A stretch of 64,000 bases of DNA, from contig JARWIR010000008.1 of NCBI GenBank assembly GCA_029959085.1, positions 20,632,001 to 20,696,000 on the forward strand. Direction: 5' to 3'. Within the stretch, counting starts at the first letter, position 1. Each line of letters opens with the position of its first letter. Shown piece after piece: positions 10,421-23,030 of the stretch. The notes under the pieces were generated by a model. It searched no databases. It saw only the letters and a list, made by a program, of their open reading frames with translations, and was not told the origin of the DNA. Made by a program: the position numbers and the translations under genes. This DNA comes from Nemophila menziesii (Eukaryota; Streptophyta; Magnoliopsida; Boraginales; Hydrophyllaceae).

Positions 10421-11875
10421 TTAATAAAGAGAAAAAACTGCGGTTTTAACTTCATCAAGGTCAGGAGCTCTTGTTAGAATATTATTCATATCATCTGAAA
10501 CCTTATGCGGGGCGTGATTTTCCACATCATCCATATTTTTATTTGTACTACCAGAAAACAGCTGATTATAATATTTGAAAATCATTTCGTTGATCCCCGA
10601 TGAATCCTCTACCCATTTACCATTATCATCCTTTAATTCACCAATTCTATTGAAATTTCTTCTCAAGATCATAGAGGCATGAAAAAATGTTGTATTCTTG
10701 TCACCTTTCTTGATCCACAAATCTCTTTACCTATCTGCTCAATAAGGTTCTATCTTGATCCAAAGATCTTCTAATTTGGCTTTGAACATTTCTTCTTTTT
10801 CTTTATTCTGATCACTATAAGGCATATCTTGTAAAATATTGATTTCCTTTTGGTAATAGTTGATGAGATTCCTATTATTTTCAAAAGTTTTCTTGCTCCA
10901 CCTAGATAACGCAAGGCACATGGTATCTCTTTTACACATAAATCTTTGATACTCTTAGCTTTGTATTCACCAGACCACGCATTTATAATAATATCTCTAC
11001 ATTGTATGTGTTCAAGCCAGCTGGATTCAAAAACAAAATATTTGTTGTGTTTACCTTGTGTCTTGTCCTTTGTAAGGATCAAACGTGAATGGTCCGATCT
11101 AATAGCTGGTTCCGCTCGAACTGAGAAATTTTAGAAACATTTGATCCAGCTTTCCGAAGCCATCACCTTGATCAGCTTTTCTTTGACACATTCCTCCCCC
11201 ACATATTTTGTTCCACCACGTAAAGAAACATCCTTTGGTCGTAATTTCGCTAAGCTCATTTCATTCATAAATTTGTTAAACCTGGTATCATATCCAAATT
11301 CGGTGCCAATTTATCTTTTTCCTCCAAGGTTTTTGTGATTCTATCAAAATCACCCATAATCAACACCAGATCCTTAATGGAATTCTTCCATGATGTAATT
11401 TTATCCCATGTTTTTTCTTTATCTTTCACGTTTGCTGGTGCATGAACGAACACAATATACCAAGGACAATAAAAGAGTTCATTAATCTTAGCAATAATGA
11501 AAGATACATTAGAGATAACGACCTCAAGCTTAATTTCTTTCTTCCAAGGAAGTAATATCCCCTCGGACAAAAACGATCTTCCTTTAGGTTTGATTAAATG
11601 GAAATTTTTGAAATTTTTAAACTGCTTACACTATCTAAAATCTTTTTCCCTAAAGCTAGATTCAAAAAGACATGCGATAGAAGTTTTATATTTTGTGGTG
11701 AGGGATTTAAACATTTTTCTTGTCACCAGTTTCCTCACACCTTGACAATTCCAAGCAAGTATATTATCCATAAAACCCGACCACCTTAAAGGACTGACAG
11801 TCGTCCATCAGTAAAATTGACGCATCAATTTCCTTCACCGGAGAGGCTCGGGTACTTGTGTCATCATTAGAATAC
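10421..11875 (-). pseudogene. LINE fragment: endonuclease and start of RT
   Basis: ORF2 of a plant LINE starts at 11771 (MDNILAWNCQG, the usual endonuclease N-terminus). It continues through VLIMGDFD (near 11350) and IRSDHSRLIL (near 11090), the conserved endonuclease GDFN and SDH blocks. It then reaches the WIKKGDKNTTFFHA linker before the reverse transcriptase and stops near 10421, before the RT catalytic core. Stops and frameshifts break it. Sequence upstream of 11771 may be the end of ORF1. The reverse transcriptase core, RNase H and 3' tail are absent. Confidence 0.8.
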
Positions 11876-11946
11876 TATCCATGTACACGTTCACCGTTTT
11901 TTTACTATAATATTTATTATCATTAAATAATAATAAAAATATCTTG

Positions 11947-13910
11947 TTTTTTTTGGACGGGTAAAGACATAAAAGCAAAAGCAAAGACAAAAGAAACGAC
12001 TAAAACGAATTAACCGATGCCTAGCTTCGAGAAATTGTTCTGAAGAGTGTCAGTTATTACGTGACCTTACATTGCCCTGTGTCTAGCTTCTTTTGCTAGA
12101 AGATCTGCTCCGACATTGAACCTACGTGGAATGTGCTTGAAGAAAACTAGGCCCCTTTAATCTGCCAGTTTCAAAATGTGTCTGATCCACGGTCTGAGCT
12201 CTCATTTAGCCACCAACACTTGCTGGATACCTTGAATAAGATCAAGGTTATCAGAGAAAATTGTTTTCTCCTTATTCGGCCATCGTCTCCCGATTTTAAG
12301 CGATGTGATGACTGCACGTGCTTCTCCAACGGTGTTGTTTTTACAATCAACTGTCGTTGTATGTTTGATTCTAGATCCGTCCTCTTTGTTGATTTGGATA
12401 ATCCCAATATCGATGGGGAGATATGCTTGTGTGAACGAAGCATCGCAAGTGAAAGCGAGTGATGTGTCAAAGTCGAGATCGGTATTCCTGATTGTGAAAG
12501 TGTTGAGGCATTCGGGATATGTGGAACCATTGGCAGACCAGTTATTCCCAAAGTGCTCCTGAATGTTCACGTTTGTGAGTCTAATTACCTCGCAAGAATT
12601 AACTTCGGTGTTTGAATGTCTACTTTTCATTTTTGCTTTCCATAAGTTCCAGATCATAAGGAGCAAGGAGCTTAGGACTTCCTGTTTCCAACCTCCCGCA
12701 GTAAAGAGTTTGACCATGTTCAATAACCATTCTCCAATGTCTACCTCTAATTGGTCGATGTGAATTTGTAATGTCGAGCCTGCCCATACAAGTTTTGATA
12801 ATCCACAGGTAAGGAGTAAATGTTCAACGGTTTCTCGCTCCGCACAGCACCATCGACGATTACTTTGTGCTTCGGATTTTCTTTTTTCAAGGTTTCTACC
12901 TGTCGAAATAGCGTTATTGCAAGCTTTCCAATTAAAAATGCTAACCTTTGTCAGGACGTTCGATCTCCAGATTGTTCTCCAGAGTGCGCTTTCAATAGGG
13001 ATTCCAGTTGATTGGTGTGGAGCCTCAAAAACATCATGATCTGTAAGAATCTTGTATCCCGTTTTTGTCACGTAATCACCGTGTTGGCGTGTGGCAAAAC
13101 GAACCTGTCGGGGTCGTTTGTCGGAAAGAATCTTTCTATGAGTATTACGGGAATGATCGGACTAGGAAAAAGTTCATTTAGCAACTCCGTGTTCCAGTAT
13201 GTAGAATCCTTGATCCATAGTTCGTTTAGAGTTTCAAGTTGACATCTGGGTTGTCGTTCAAGTTTCCATTAGTAGTCTAACCATTTATCTTTCCAAATAT
13301 TAATCGATTTACCATTGCCAGTCTGGAGTTTTCCATATATTTTAAGCAAGTCGTGGCCCTCAATTAAATTTGCCCAGGACTATATTCGAGATTGTCTTAA
13401 TTTTACGTCGAGAAAGGTTGTTTTCGGGAAGTAGATACCTTTAAGGAGGCGAGCCGCCAGAGTTTCTGGATTGTTCAAGATTCGACACGCTTGTGCTGTC
13501 AACAAAGTCGTGTTCATCCGCTTGAAATCTTTAAAGCCCATACCCCCGATCAGTTCGCTGACAACTAATTTTTTCCATGATAGCCAATGTATTCTTGATT
13601 TTTTACCTGAATTCCACCAAAAGTTTGAGATTACTGAGATTAATTTGTTACAGAAAGTAATCGAGAAGGAGAAGATCGACATAGAGTATGCGGGTAATGC
13701 CTGGAGGACAGCTTTGATGAGAATCTCCTTGCCTCCCTCAGACAAGAGATGTGCTTTCCACCCGAAAAGTTTCTCTACAATCCATTGTAGCGTCTCGATC
13801 TTCGATTGTTTGTGGCAAAGTGGAATTCCCAAATATTTTTCGAGATCGTCTTTATCTTGTATCGCTAAACGGGTAGTCACTTGTCGTCGTTGCATTTCCA
13901 TAGTTTCTTT
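11947..13910 (-). pseudogene. LINE fragment: RT C-terminus, zf-RVT, RNase H
   Basis: Reading on the minus strand, 13901-13380 encodes the part after the RT catalytic site (DLEKYLGIPL, FWWNSGKKSRIHWLSW). Next come the zinc-binding zf-RVT segment (FNWKACNNAI, ETVEHLLLTC) and an RNase H-like domain (FTCDASF, GEARAVITSLKIG, NVGADLLAKEA) down to about 12060. A run of eight A on the minus strand (11954-11947) may be the tail. Several stops are present. The same LINE family occurs at 53412-54697. This piece lies 5' of the endonuclease fragment on the same strand, the reverse of the normal domain order. Confidence 0.8.
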
Positions 13911-13929
13911 GCTAAAGTATCTTGTTTGA

Positions 13930-14303
13930 ATAAATTAAAATTAATTTAAGAGAATTTGATTTTTTTTAATAGAACTTCATATCATTTTTAAGTATAAAAT
14001 GGTGATTAAAAGGATAAATTAACAAAAAAAATGGGTTTTCTTTTACCAAAACTTGAAAAATTGGTCAAAACATAAAAACTCTTGCACAAGAATTTCGGAC
14101 TCACCGCAAATATCGCAAATATCACAAATATCACAGCTTTAAAATGTTATTAATACATTGGTAAAATAACTATAAAATCATATCTTTTAACTTCATACAA
14201 TTTTCGACGATCTCAATTCATCTCAGCTACACCTCACCAATTGTCACTAATAACAAAATTCAACAGTAAAACATAACTCTCACACATTACCCGATTTACC
14301 CTC
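13930..14303. other. 3' flank of NUP50-like gene
   Basis: AT-rich, with a short repeat of AAATATCGC/AAATATCAC near 14110. It probably contains the 3'UTR and polyadenylation site of the minus-strand gene. Confidence 0.4.
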
Positions 14304-15398
14304 TTAATCATCTTCAGCTTTTGGAGAATTTTCAGGTGTTTTTAACTCACCACAACTCTTACCCTTATACTCATTCACAACAGCTCGAAATTCTTCAACA
14401 ATCAAACCATCTTTAAACTTCAAAGCATAAGTAGAAAGACCATCTTTCCCTTCACTAGCACTATTAATACAAGCAAAAGTAATACCTTTTTTATCCATAT
14501 TCGTAAGTTTCATATCTGGGTAAAGACTAGCATTTAAAATCAATCGATAATTCCCTTTTGTTCTCATAACAAGTCTCGCTTTTCCTGATTCTTTGGTTGA
14601 AATATTAACCTTAAGTTCTCCTTTACCACGTTCTTTCCAACTTCCTTCATTAAACTCAAATAAAACAGAATCAGTTGTAAAAACAGCTTTCTCGTTTTCT
14701 TCACCTGTTTCAATAGGTACTTCTGGCATAGAAGGGAATAAAGCTTTCTCGGTTTTATTAACTATAGATGTACCCGAAGCTGGAAAAAGTGAACCTCCGT
14801 TAAAACTAAAACCAGGTTGATCAGTTTTTGCTCCAAAAAGTGAACCTGTACCAGTACCTGAACCAGATCCAGATCCATCTTTCGAAATTGACCCAAAAGA
14901 AAACGAAGAACTTGAAAATCCACTTCCCACAAGTCCAGTAAAAGCGTTTTGACTGCTTGAAAGTTGTTGGAAAGAGTTAAAAGGTGTTTTCTCTACACTC
15001 TTTTCAATATCATCTTTTTTCTCCTCAGCTTTAATATCTTCTTTCTTCTCATCAGCTACTTTAGTTTCTTCGATTTTGTCTGTGATTGGTTCAGTTTTAG
15101 CCTCGGGAGTATCGTTTTCTGGTTTCTCTTCTTCAACAATTTTGGTAGTTTCAGCTTCAGAAGTAGGTTGAGTAAAAGGAACTAAGTGAATTCCTGAAAA
15201 AGGATTTGAAATAGGGGCTGATGTGTTTCGACGAACTTTAACTATTTTTCTACTTGCTAAAACTTCATCACTTGCTTTCTTAAAAGTTCCACCTTCTTCT
15301 TCTGATGCATCATCGTCAGAACCAGTGTTATCTCGTGATAATTGTCTTCCAGGAGCTCTCTTTTTTGATGGCTGAAGATTCTCTTCTATACCCGCCAT
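14304..15398 (-). CDS. NUP50: NUP50-like nucleoporin with Ran-binding domain
   Basis: A single uninterrupted coding exon of 364 residues. The N-terminal block ([13 protein letters not shown]) is the NUP50/importin-alpha binding type. A Lys/Glu-rich middle (about residues 90-140) and a Ser/Gly-rich stretch with FG-type motifs (FSFG, SLFG, FSFN; about 160-210) follow. A RanBP1-type Ran-binding domain lies at about 235-355 ([39 protein letters not shown]). In the family it is a mobile nuclear-basket nucleoporin that helps importin-alpha/beta cargo release and recycling. The start is the first ATG after a 5'UTR splice acceptor. Length and domain order fit plant NUP50 and the frame is intact. Confidence 0.93.
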   Translation of the reverse strand: MAGIEENLQPSKKRAPGRQLSRDNTGSDDDASEEEGGTFKKASDEVLASRKIVKVRRNTSAPISNPFSGIHLVPFTQPTSEAETTKIVEEEKPENDTPEAKTEPITDKIEETKVADEKKEDIKAEEKKDDIEKSVEKTPFNSFQQLSSSQNAFTGLVGSGFSSSSFSFGSISKDGSGSGSGTGTGSLFGAKTDQPGFSFNGGSLFPASGTSIVNKTEKALFPSMPEVPIETGEENEKAVFTTDSVLFEFNEGSWKERGKGELKVNISTKESGKARLVMRTKGNYRLILNASLYPDMKLTNMDKKGITFACINSASEGKDGLSTYALKFKDGLIVEEFRAVVNEYKGKSCGELKTPENSPKAEDD

Positions 15399-16125
15399 TT
15401 GAAATTAAAAGATTAAATGTGTTTTCTGTAGCATATCATACAAATTTGAAGTTATTCACAAGGAATTACAAGTAAACAAACATCAAAACTAAACCAGGCA
15501 ACTCATTACCCAATTATTTGGAGGGGTAGATTTGTAATATGAATGTGGTGAAATCAATTCAAAATAAATAAATCAATACTCCTCCCCTTGTCATGACTAA
15601 CATAAATATTTAAAGAACAGGAACAATCCAAGAATGTAATGTTATTAGGATGTAGACCAATAATTGACGATGAAAAACACGAATACCCAAGACACCTCTA
15701 CAAACTAAACCCACAAATCAGAAACCTAACACTCAGAAAATAGACTTTACGAGCTAATTAACTACCATATAATACATAAAGCTAATTGCAAGGCGAAATC
15801 TATAGCAGAACCAAATTTCAATTACCAATTAAGAGCGTAATTTAGTTTAAGTATATATAAGTGGAAAAAATAGATATAGACTATACAAACGGTAACATTT
15901 TTAGCAATTTCCAGCACCAAAAAAATATCTTACGCAATATTATATTCATATGCCATAACAACAGAAAAGTAGAAAAATGAAATTGAATACGTATATATAC
16001 ACATAATGAAGAATATTTAGTTAGCTATTGAGTGACGGATACCTGGAGGAAGGGAGAGAGAGAGTGAGAACTGTGTTTCTTGTCGAAGATGTCCTATTGT
16101 ATATAAAACCCTAGGATATAAAGCG
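15399..16125 (-). promoter_or_regulatory. NUP50-like 5'UTR intron and core promoter
   Basis: On the minus strand a leader with a CT-rich stretch (near 16050-16070) ends in CCTCCAG|GTATCC at 16043/16042. A matching acceptor, GCTACAG|AAAAC, lies at 15426/15425, 27 bases before the ATG. The inferred intron is 617 bp. TATA-like motifs (TTTTATATAC, TTTATATCC) lie near 16100-16115. These sites were found by eye and are not confirmed by transcripts. Confidence 0.6.
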
Positions 16126-16129
16126 CCTT

Positions 16130-16730
16130 CTTAACATTTTTCCCCTTTTTATTTCTTATTTGACCGAAAACAAATTGTAAAAAAAAAAAACTCTTATTGC
16201 ATTCAAATGGACTATTTCTTGATTGACAATTGTAACCCCATCTCACTATTAAAAAAAATAAAAAATTACGGTCACTCTATTCCTATTATATAACTTTGTC
16301 AGATAATAGTGATTCACGTGAGAGCTAAGCATAGATGTTTAGGCTAAATCTAATGGACAAATGGTAGCAAACACCTACAATTAGGAGTTGAAAATTAGAT
16401 TTTAGTATTCCAATAGCCTTTAGATTATAGAGAATTCAATAGTAATATTCCTAATTTACAAGCCTTCTTAGCTAAATAACGCTAAAAATTTCACTCCTAT
16501 TCCATTATTATTATTATTAAGTTTATTGAAATTCTTAAGAATATGCGTGTCAGTTTCTTTTGAATAGTTTTGTGCTTGAATCCTCGAGGTTGAAGCCAAT
16601 AAACGTAAGACACCGGTACGTGGCCTAAATACCTTAAAGACATCGGATCCAATTCGAGCCTTGACAAGTAAAGTTGTTTATTTTTTATTTTTATTTTATT
16701 TCTACATTAGTTATTATATTGTTTTACTGG
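16130..16730. other. Intergenic, NUP50-like upstream
   Basis: No gene or clear repeat boundary is seen between the NUP50-like promoter and the truncated Copia element. Confidence 0.4.
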
Positions 16731-17409
16731 TTTATACAAATAAAACACAACAAAAAATTCTAATCCAAGAAAATAAGATAAGCTACTAAGGTCTTTCATC
16801 TCAAAACGCATTTTTAAAGAATGAATAATAGATTGAATTCCATCACTATCACCACCTGTAATTATTATATCATCAACATAAACTAATATAATTGTGAGTT
16901 TGTTGTCAATTATTTTAACAAATAGAGAAGAATCAGCTGCAGATACTATAAAACCTTGTGATCCAAGAAACGTAGTTAACAAGTGATTCCAAGCTCTTGG
17001 AGCTTGTTTGAGTCCATATAAAGACTTCTTTAATTTACACACAAAAGAGGATTATGTTCATCCACAAAACCAGTAGGCTGCACCATATACACATCCTCAT
17101 CTAAATCGCCATTTAAGAAAGCATTAGAGACATCTAGCTAATGAATAGGCCAGTGATTTGTAGCCGCAAAAGATAAAACAACATAATAGTTTGATGTTTG
17201 ACTACAGGGCTAAAGGTTTCCGTATAATCAAGACCATACGCTTGAAGAAAACCTCTAGCAACTAGTCGCGCTTTATACCTTGTTGTAGAACCATCAGCAT
17301 TTCTTTTTATTTTATAAATCCACTTACAAGTTATAGGATCACGGCCAAGTGGAGGTGGAACCAAATCCCAAGTTTGTTGTTTAAGTAGGGCATTATATTC
17401 CCCAGACAT
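16707..17409 (-). pseudogene. Copia reverse transcriptase, truncated
   Basis: The fragment 17409-17134 holds [14 protein letters not shown] and ARLVARGF. After an in-frame stop near 17141 the remainder, 17042-16740, holds KSLYGLKQAPRAWN and the YVDDIIITG active site. Homology ends at YFLGLEF. Confidence 0.85.
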
Positions 17410-17463
17410 TGCTTTTTGCCAGCATAGTAATTTAAAGGCTTCTTTATAGGTGGAAGGCTCAAT

Positions 17464-18427
17464 TCAATTTGAATGAAGTATAGTAGATTGACATTTGTAT
17501 GAGGGTTTTAAAGAGCCTGTTTGTTTTCTAGTGATCATATGATGCTTAGTGGGTGGAGGAGGGTTAGGAAAGGGGGTGGATGTACTAGATTCAGTTGAAA
17601 TAGGAGTCTCAGCTGAAGAAGGTTGTATTTCAGAATATAATAAATCTAAGGAAAGATTGGGTAATGAATGAGGATTTATAGTTGATGTAAAAAGGTCAAC
17701 AAATGGAGTATAAGAAGACTCTAATGTAGAAGATTCAGTGGATATTATAGGTGTAAAAGGGAAAACAATTTCATTAAAGACAACATGACTAGAGATAAAA
17801 AAAATCGGAGATGAAAGAGTTAAGCACTTATAACCTTTTGTAAAGTTGCAATAACCCAAAAAGATACATGGTTCAGATAAATGAGCAAGTTTATTTGGAG
17901 AATAAGGCTTAAGCCAAGGATAGCATAAACAGCCAAACACTCTAAGATGCGTATAAGAAGGTTTGGATTTATATAGCATTTCAAAAGGAGACACGTTTGA
18001 GAGAGTTGGTGTAGGAAGATGTTTAAAAGAATTTATTGATGCAGAAAGAGCCTTTACCCAATATTTAGATGGAAAAAAGCTATGAGAGAGTAGAGAGCGA
18101 GTAGTTTCAATCAAGTGGTGATGCTTGCGCTCAACAATACCATTTTGCTCAGGAGTATATGGACACCTAGTTTGATGCAAAATACCCTGAGTTTGAAGAA
18201 AGGGTTTGAAAGAGTTATTAATAAATTCACCTCCATTATCTGATCTGAAGAGTTTGATTTTTGAGTTTATTAAAACGAGTATGATCATCAACAATAAGGA
18301 CATAATATTTAAAAGAAGAACAAGACTGAACTGGAGAAGGCCCCCAAACATCATTATGAATTAAATCAAAAGGAGCAGAAGATTTTGATAAACTTAAAGT
18401 AAAAGGAAGCTTATGAGATTTAGACAT
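17464..18427 (-). pseudogene. Copia integrase core
   Basis: Integrase blocks are visible: DLIHNDVWGPSP, LFRSDNGGEF, YTPEQNGIVERKH and LRVFGCLCYPW. There is a frameshift near 18250, so the catalytic core is split between two frames. Confidence 0.82.
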
Positions 18428-18485
18428 GCATTACAATTTACACCATAAAAATCTAACTTGGTGTTTAAAGTAGAGGATAGAGGAG

Positions 18486-19034
18486 TCAATGCATTTGAGG
18501 AAGGATGGCCCAACCTATAATGCCACAACTTTGCTGAGGAATATATTGTAGAGAAGAGACACATGAAAGGAGAAACTGATGGAGTTGGACTATTGAACCA
18601 AAAGAAATAGGATATAAGCCATCTCTACAAGGGCCCTGAAACAATATTTGATGAGAAAAAGAGTCATGTATAGACACAAAATTGGAATGGAAAACAATAT
18701 AACAGTGATTATCAGTAGTAAATTTAGAAATGGAGAGTAAGTTTGATTTTATAGAAGGAACATGAAGAATGTGTTTCAGAATAAAATAAGAAGAGGGAGT
18801 TTGAAGCTTACTATGACCAACATTAGTAATTTCTAAGGCGTGCCCACTACCAACAGCAACAGCATTTGAACCACCATAAGGAGAAAAATGTTGAATTGAA
18901 CTTAAATCATGAGTCACATGACTGTTAGCGCCTGAATCCAAGTACCATTGTTTAGGATCATATGAAGGCGTAGGAGCACTAGCCTGAGCAGTACGAGCTA
19001 CGCGATTCTGAGCTCTAGAAGATGGAAAATTCAC
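18486..19034 (-). pseudogene. Copia protease and GAG-pre-integrase
   Basis: The aspartic protease motif is WYLDSGANSHVTHD near residues 32-45 of this open segment. It is followed by the GAG-pre-integrase region (HVPSIKSNLLSISK). The segment is bounded by stops on both sides. Confidence 0.8.
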
Positions 19035-19079
19035 AAAGTTTGGTCTATACTAGCAATCTATAGCAGAGTGACCATATCG

Positions 19080-19940
19080 AGTACAAATCTAACATGTAGG
19101 TACAGAGGAAGAAGAAAGCATACCAGAATTTGGTGAAGGAGATGAAGATGAAGGTTGACTTAACACAGATGGCGAGTAAAAACCACGACCACGACCTCGT
19201 TTTGAATAACCATGACCTCGATTTGAATAACCACGACCTCGATTCGAAGAGGAAGAAGAATTTTGTGAAGGTGAGAACAGAGCTGTGTGTGAAGAGCTTA
19301 AATTCTCCGTCAAACCATCCATCTTAATGTGTAATTCTTTAGAAACAAGTAGACTCCCCATCGAATGAAAGTTGAGAGTCGAAGTTTGAGCATTCGAGAT
19401 ACGAATACTAGACTAAAATTTATTGTATTCTTGTGGTAAACCCTTGAGCGTATACATGATGACATCCTCAAGCGATAGAGACCGAAGCTGTGCTAAGACC
19501 ATCGCACATATCTTGAATTTCAACCAAGTCTGTTGTCATGCATCAATCACAACTTCATTTTTAGCTGATGAATGTGAGTGCGACATTGTGAAACAAATAT
19601 TTCTTCGAGATTCCTCCATACTTCAACAAAAATGAGATAATCGAACAACTTGAGATAAAATAGAAGGAATCATATATGATAGTCATGAAACCTTTAATTG
19701 TTGATCTTCGATTAACAAAGTGGAAAATGTAGAATCATAGGCAGATGACATAGATTTGACACGATTAACATGAGTAAGATAGCCGTGAACCTCAAGAACA
19801 GCTTCGATTTGAGAATGCCATAATCGATCTTGATTTGGACTAAACTCGTCTAATTTTGACGAAGAAGTAGAAGACAGCTGGAATTGACGAGATGGATACT
19901 ATGTTAGGAGTAGGTAAAGACGAAGATGAAGACGACGACA
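19080..19940 (-). pseudogene. Copia gag remnant
   Basis: It starts with a Ser-rich N-terminus near 19940, followed by typical Copia gag text such as NQDRLWHSQIEAVLEVHG, after a frame change. It ends with a Gly/Arg-rich stretch (RGRGYSNRGHGYS) and a weak zinc-knuckle region. Several internal stops are present. Confidence 0.75.
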
Positions 19941-20224
19941 TTGATAGAGCAGAAGAAAGGATCGTCGAGCTGGAGAAGGAAGCTTGCTAATACCTTTAAT
20001 GGCGGATTTTGTTTAGCAGCTTTGTGTTTGAATTTTTATGTTTTTTATATCTCCATGTCTCTTGATACCATATTAGATAGAGAGATAAAAGAAGGAATTT
20101 TATGTGTATATTTTAGTGTATTTGTTATGATTACGTGATAGGGAATATATAGAGAAAGTACACACTCATTTGGTGTGTGATTACATACACAATACATGGA
20201 ATATAATTCTAACTAACTTTGTTT

Positions 20225-21875
20225 TTTGTGTAGGTGAAGATACTCTTGTGCAGCTGAGGTGTATTATTCTATATACACCTCATAATAGGGCATCCCTCTT
20301 TATTAGGATGTCTAGCTTGTAAGGCTTGCTTCAAAAAGTCACATGCTACCATCCTATTATCAAGGAGTGATCGTGAGCAAGAGTAAAAGGGTGGCTGCAT
20401 AGAGTAAAAAATTATTTAGAGGCCAAGTTTAATTTTATGTTTTCATTATATATTATATTAAATATATAACAAAATTAATGACAAAACTCAAATTATAATA
20501 TCATTTTCATTAGTACCATTTTAATCGAGACTCAATAATAAATCTAACAAACATCTTGTCATAATTAAGACCCTTAAAAAACTACCAGAATAAATCTCAG
20601 CAAAATCAACCCAATAAATAAAACTTCCAAATTTGTATTTACAACTACCACCCTGCAACTTAATTTAGCATAACAAATATTTCATATTGTAATGATTAAG
20701 GGAAACAATATCAAAAAATGCAAGATGCACAAAATTTGGAGAAACTAAACAAAAATGGACTTAGAATGTCAAAACCCCTTGAAAGAATGTCGGCCTATGC
20801 GATAAAATGTCAAAATAGAATTGGTCAACGAAACCAAACTTGTTGCGTCAAAATTATCGTAACTTGGCACAAAAAGTTATCTTACATTGCGGCCTAACAG
20901 TAAAATAGTAAATTTACTAATGTAATAGCCATAAAATAACAAAGCAACACAATAAAATTGTAAAAAATACTCGTAATTTGGAAAAAAATACCTTTAACTT
21001 TGATCCACAACATCAGAACCCTTTAGGAACACCCTTGGTCAAAATTAAACCATGATGCATGGCTACCACGATGTACTCATAACTCTCAATGTCCTTCTCT
21101 CGTCTTCTCATCTTTTGTAGCATCTCCAATTTTTTTTATTGTTCACTTTCTCAACACAACAAATTTATCATTGTGGTCTTTGGAACCTTATCTATGATAC
21201 CGACTTGTTAGGATTATGATCATAAGCAAAAGAAAAAAAAATAAGAAATGAAAAAAATTATGATATACATGTATTACCCAAGACGAGAAAAACACCGAAA
21301 GATGAAAAGATTTCACTATAAAAGATCGGTTACTAGGAGAGTTCAATGGTTGTTGTTTCAACTAAATATGCTAACTAAACAAATTATACGATACAAATGT
21401 ATCTATGGGTAGTTAGAGAAACTAAATTTAAATATCAAAATGGATCAAACCTTACATAATTTAGGTTATAAATTCTACCAAACCGTTCCAATTATTTGCT
21501 AAAGCCCATGCTAGAGTTTTCAAAATTCATCTTTTTAACATTTTCTTAATAGTCTTTCACAAGTCTTGATATTTTCTCTTTTGTTATTTTTTACTTATAA
21601 AAATTATTATTACTAGTTTTATATAGTAATTACATATAAATTAAGGGATATCCTGGGTCAATTTTTAGCCAAAAAGGCTACTATTATTTTCAGTTTTGAT
21701 TTTTAATTATTTTATTGATTATTATATGTATTGTTGTGATATCGAGTTCTAATTCATACTTGATAAAATTGAGGTATTCATTTTATAATTTTTATAGTAA
21801 CCATTAAAAAACCTAATAGATGTATTGTTTGACTTAGAATAAAAAAGTTAAAAAAGAAAAAATAATGATATATAT
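20225..21875. other. Intergenic AT-rich sequence
   Basis: I see no supported gene, repeat end or RNA gene in this stretch. Confidence 0.4.
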
Positions 21876-21884
21876 GGTTCCGGG

Positions 21885-22455
21885 TAAAGCGGCTAAGGTT
21901 CAGCAATATGTTAATTTTGTGGGATGGACCAAATCAAAAATGGGGTTTAAGCTAAATACGGATGGGAGTTTAATAAATGGAAGAAGTGTGGAGGTGGTGG
22001 TGGAGTAATTAGGCAATTGGATATGCGGCTTTTCGATGAAAGTTGATTGAGAGATAATAACGGGTTAGGAACTTATGGCGCTTCACCAGGGGCTTAGTCT
22101 TGCGGAGGAATTAGGAATGGTGGATGTAGAGGTAGAGACTGGTTCTCAGGAAACTCTAGATATGATTGGTCAGGTGGACTATCGGAGGGGCCCGACAGCG
22201 ATTTGGATCTATCGTATCCGACGGATTCTTAGTAGATTCACATCCTTGAAGGTGCAGAGCATTTTTAGGGAGAGTAACTTCTGTGCAGATTGGCTATTTG
22301 GGGTATTATTACACGTGATCGAATAGGATGGAAGACTCCAAGAATGAATTTTAACCCTGGTTTAACTTCTATTGTACTAGATTAATGCTTTTGATTTAAT
22401 AGTTATGTATCTCATGATCCTTTAGGATTTTTCTTCTAATGAAAAATAAAAAATC
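21885..22455 (+). pseudogene. LINE RNase H tail (5'-truncated)
   Basis: The RNase H-like block GFKLNTDGSLING near 21940 is followed, after frameshifts, by MALHQGLSLAEELGMVDVEVE and ESNFCADWL (22075-22326). This is the RVT_3 type RNase H of plant LINEs. The 3' end, CTAATGAAAAATAAAAAA, is typical of these elements. It differs from the family at 12 and 54 kb. Confidence 0.75.
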
Positions 22456-22459
22456 TTGT

Positions 22460-23030
22460 TAAATGTCATGTTAAACGATATTCACATTACCATTATAATG
22501 ATTTTTTTTGTTACTTTTGATATAAATAATCTATTTACATAAAAGTTTAATTTAAGATATCATGTAAGACCTTCAAATTCACACGACATTGATCTTATCG
22601 TCATCTTTTCATGATTTTTTTAATTTTTTTGATTTGATAATGTTCAATTAAACCTTAAAAATTGATTTACACCTGTTCTGTCAATCTCATTTTCATCTTG
22701 TCAACAGTATAAATAATATTTGTTATTTCTCAATAATTGTGTAAGATTAATATGCCCTTATCCAATGAAATCTAAATTTGAGGTGTTTTTCATTTAACAA
22801 TCATCTTCTACTATTATAAGAATTTTGATTTATTTTAATATTAAAGTATTAGATTTGACTATGTATTAATTTGTTAATCATAATTTTAATATTAAAGTGT
22901 TACAAGTATACATAACAAATATGACCCAAAAAAAAGTAGACATACCAAATAACCCAACTCTTTAACATACCTAACGTACATCAAACTATACCAAGATAAA
23001 CTAATGAATCAAACCTTACACGGTTCCTCC
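22460..23030. other. 3' flank of nucleotide-sugar transporter
   Basis: AT-rich. It probably includes the 3'UTR of the minus-strand transporter gene. No other feature is seen. Confidence 0.4.

Larger units (their letters stand above)
16735..20220 (-). mobile_element. 3'-truncated Ty1/Copia retrotransposon
   Basis: Minus-strand order from 20220 is a short 5' LTR (about 150 bp with a TATA-like motif), a primer-binding site TGGTATCAAGAG (20070-20059, resembling the initiator-tRNA-Met site), gag, protease, integrase and the reverse transcriptase start. The RT breaks off after the YVDD and FLGLEF blocks near 16740. The rest of the RT, RNase H and the 3' LTR are missing. Stops and frameshifts lie in gag (near 19870 and 19680), at 17464 and at 17134. 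This is the defective Pol order of Copia elements (integrase before RT). Confidence 0.88.

Noticed and set aside
22075..22326. Independent plant gene of 83 residues
   Set aside because: It reads as the RNase H domain of a LINE, with upstream frameshifted domain sequence and a typical LINE 3' end.
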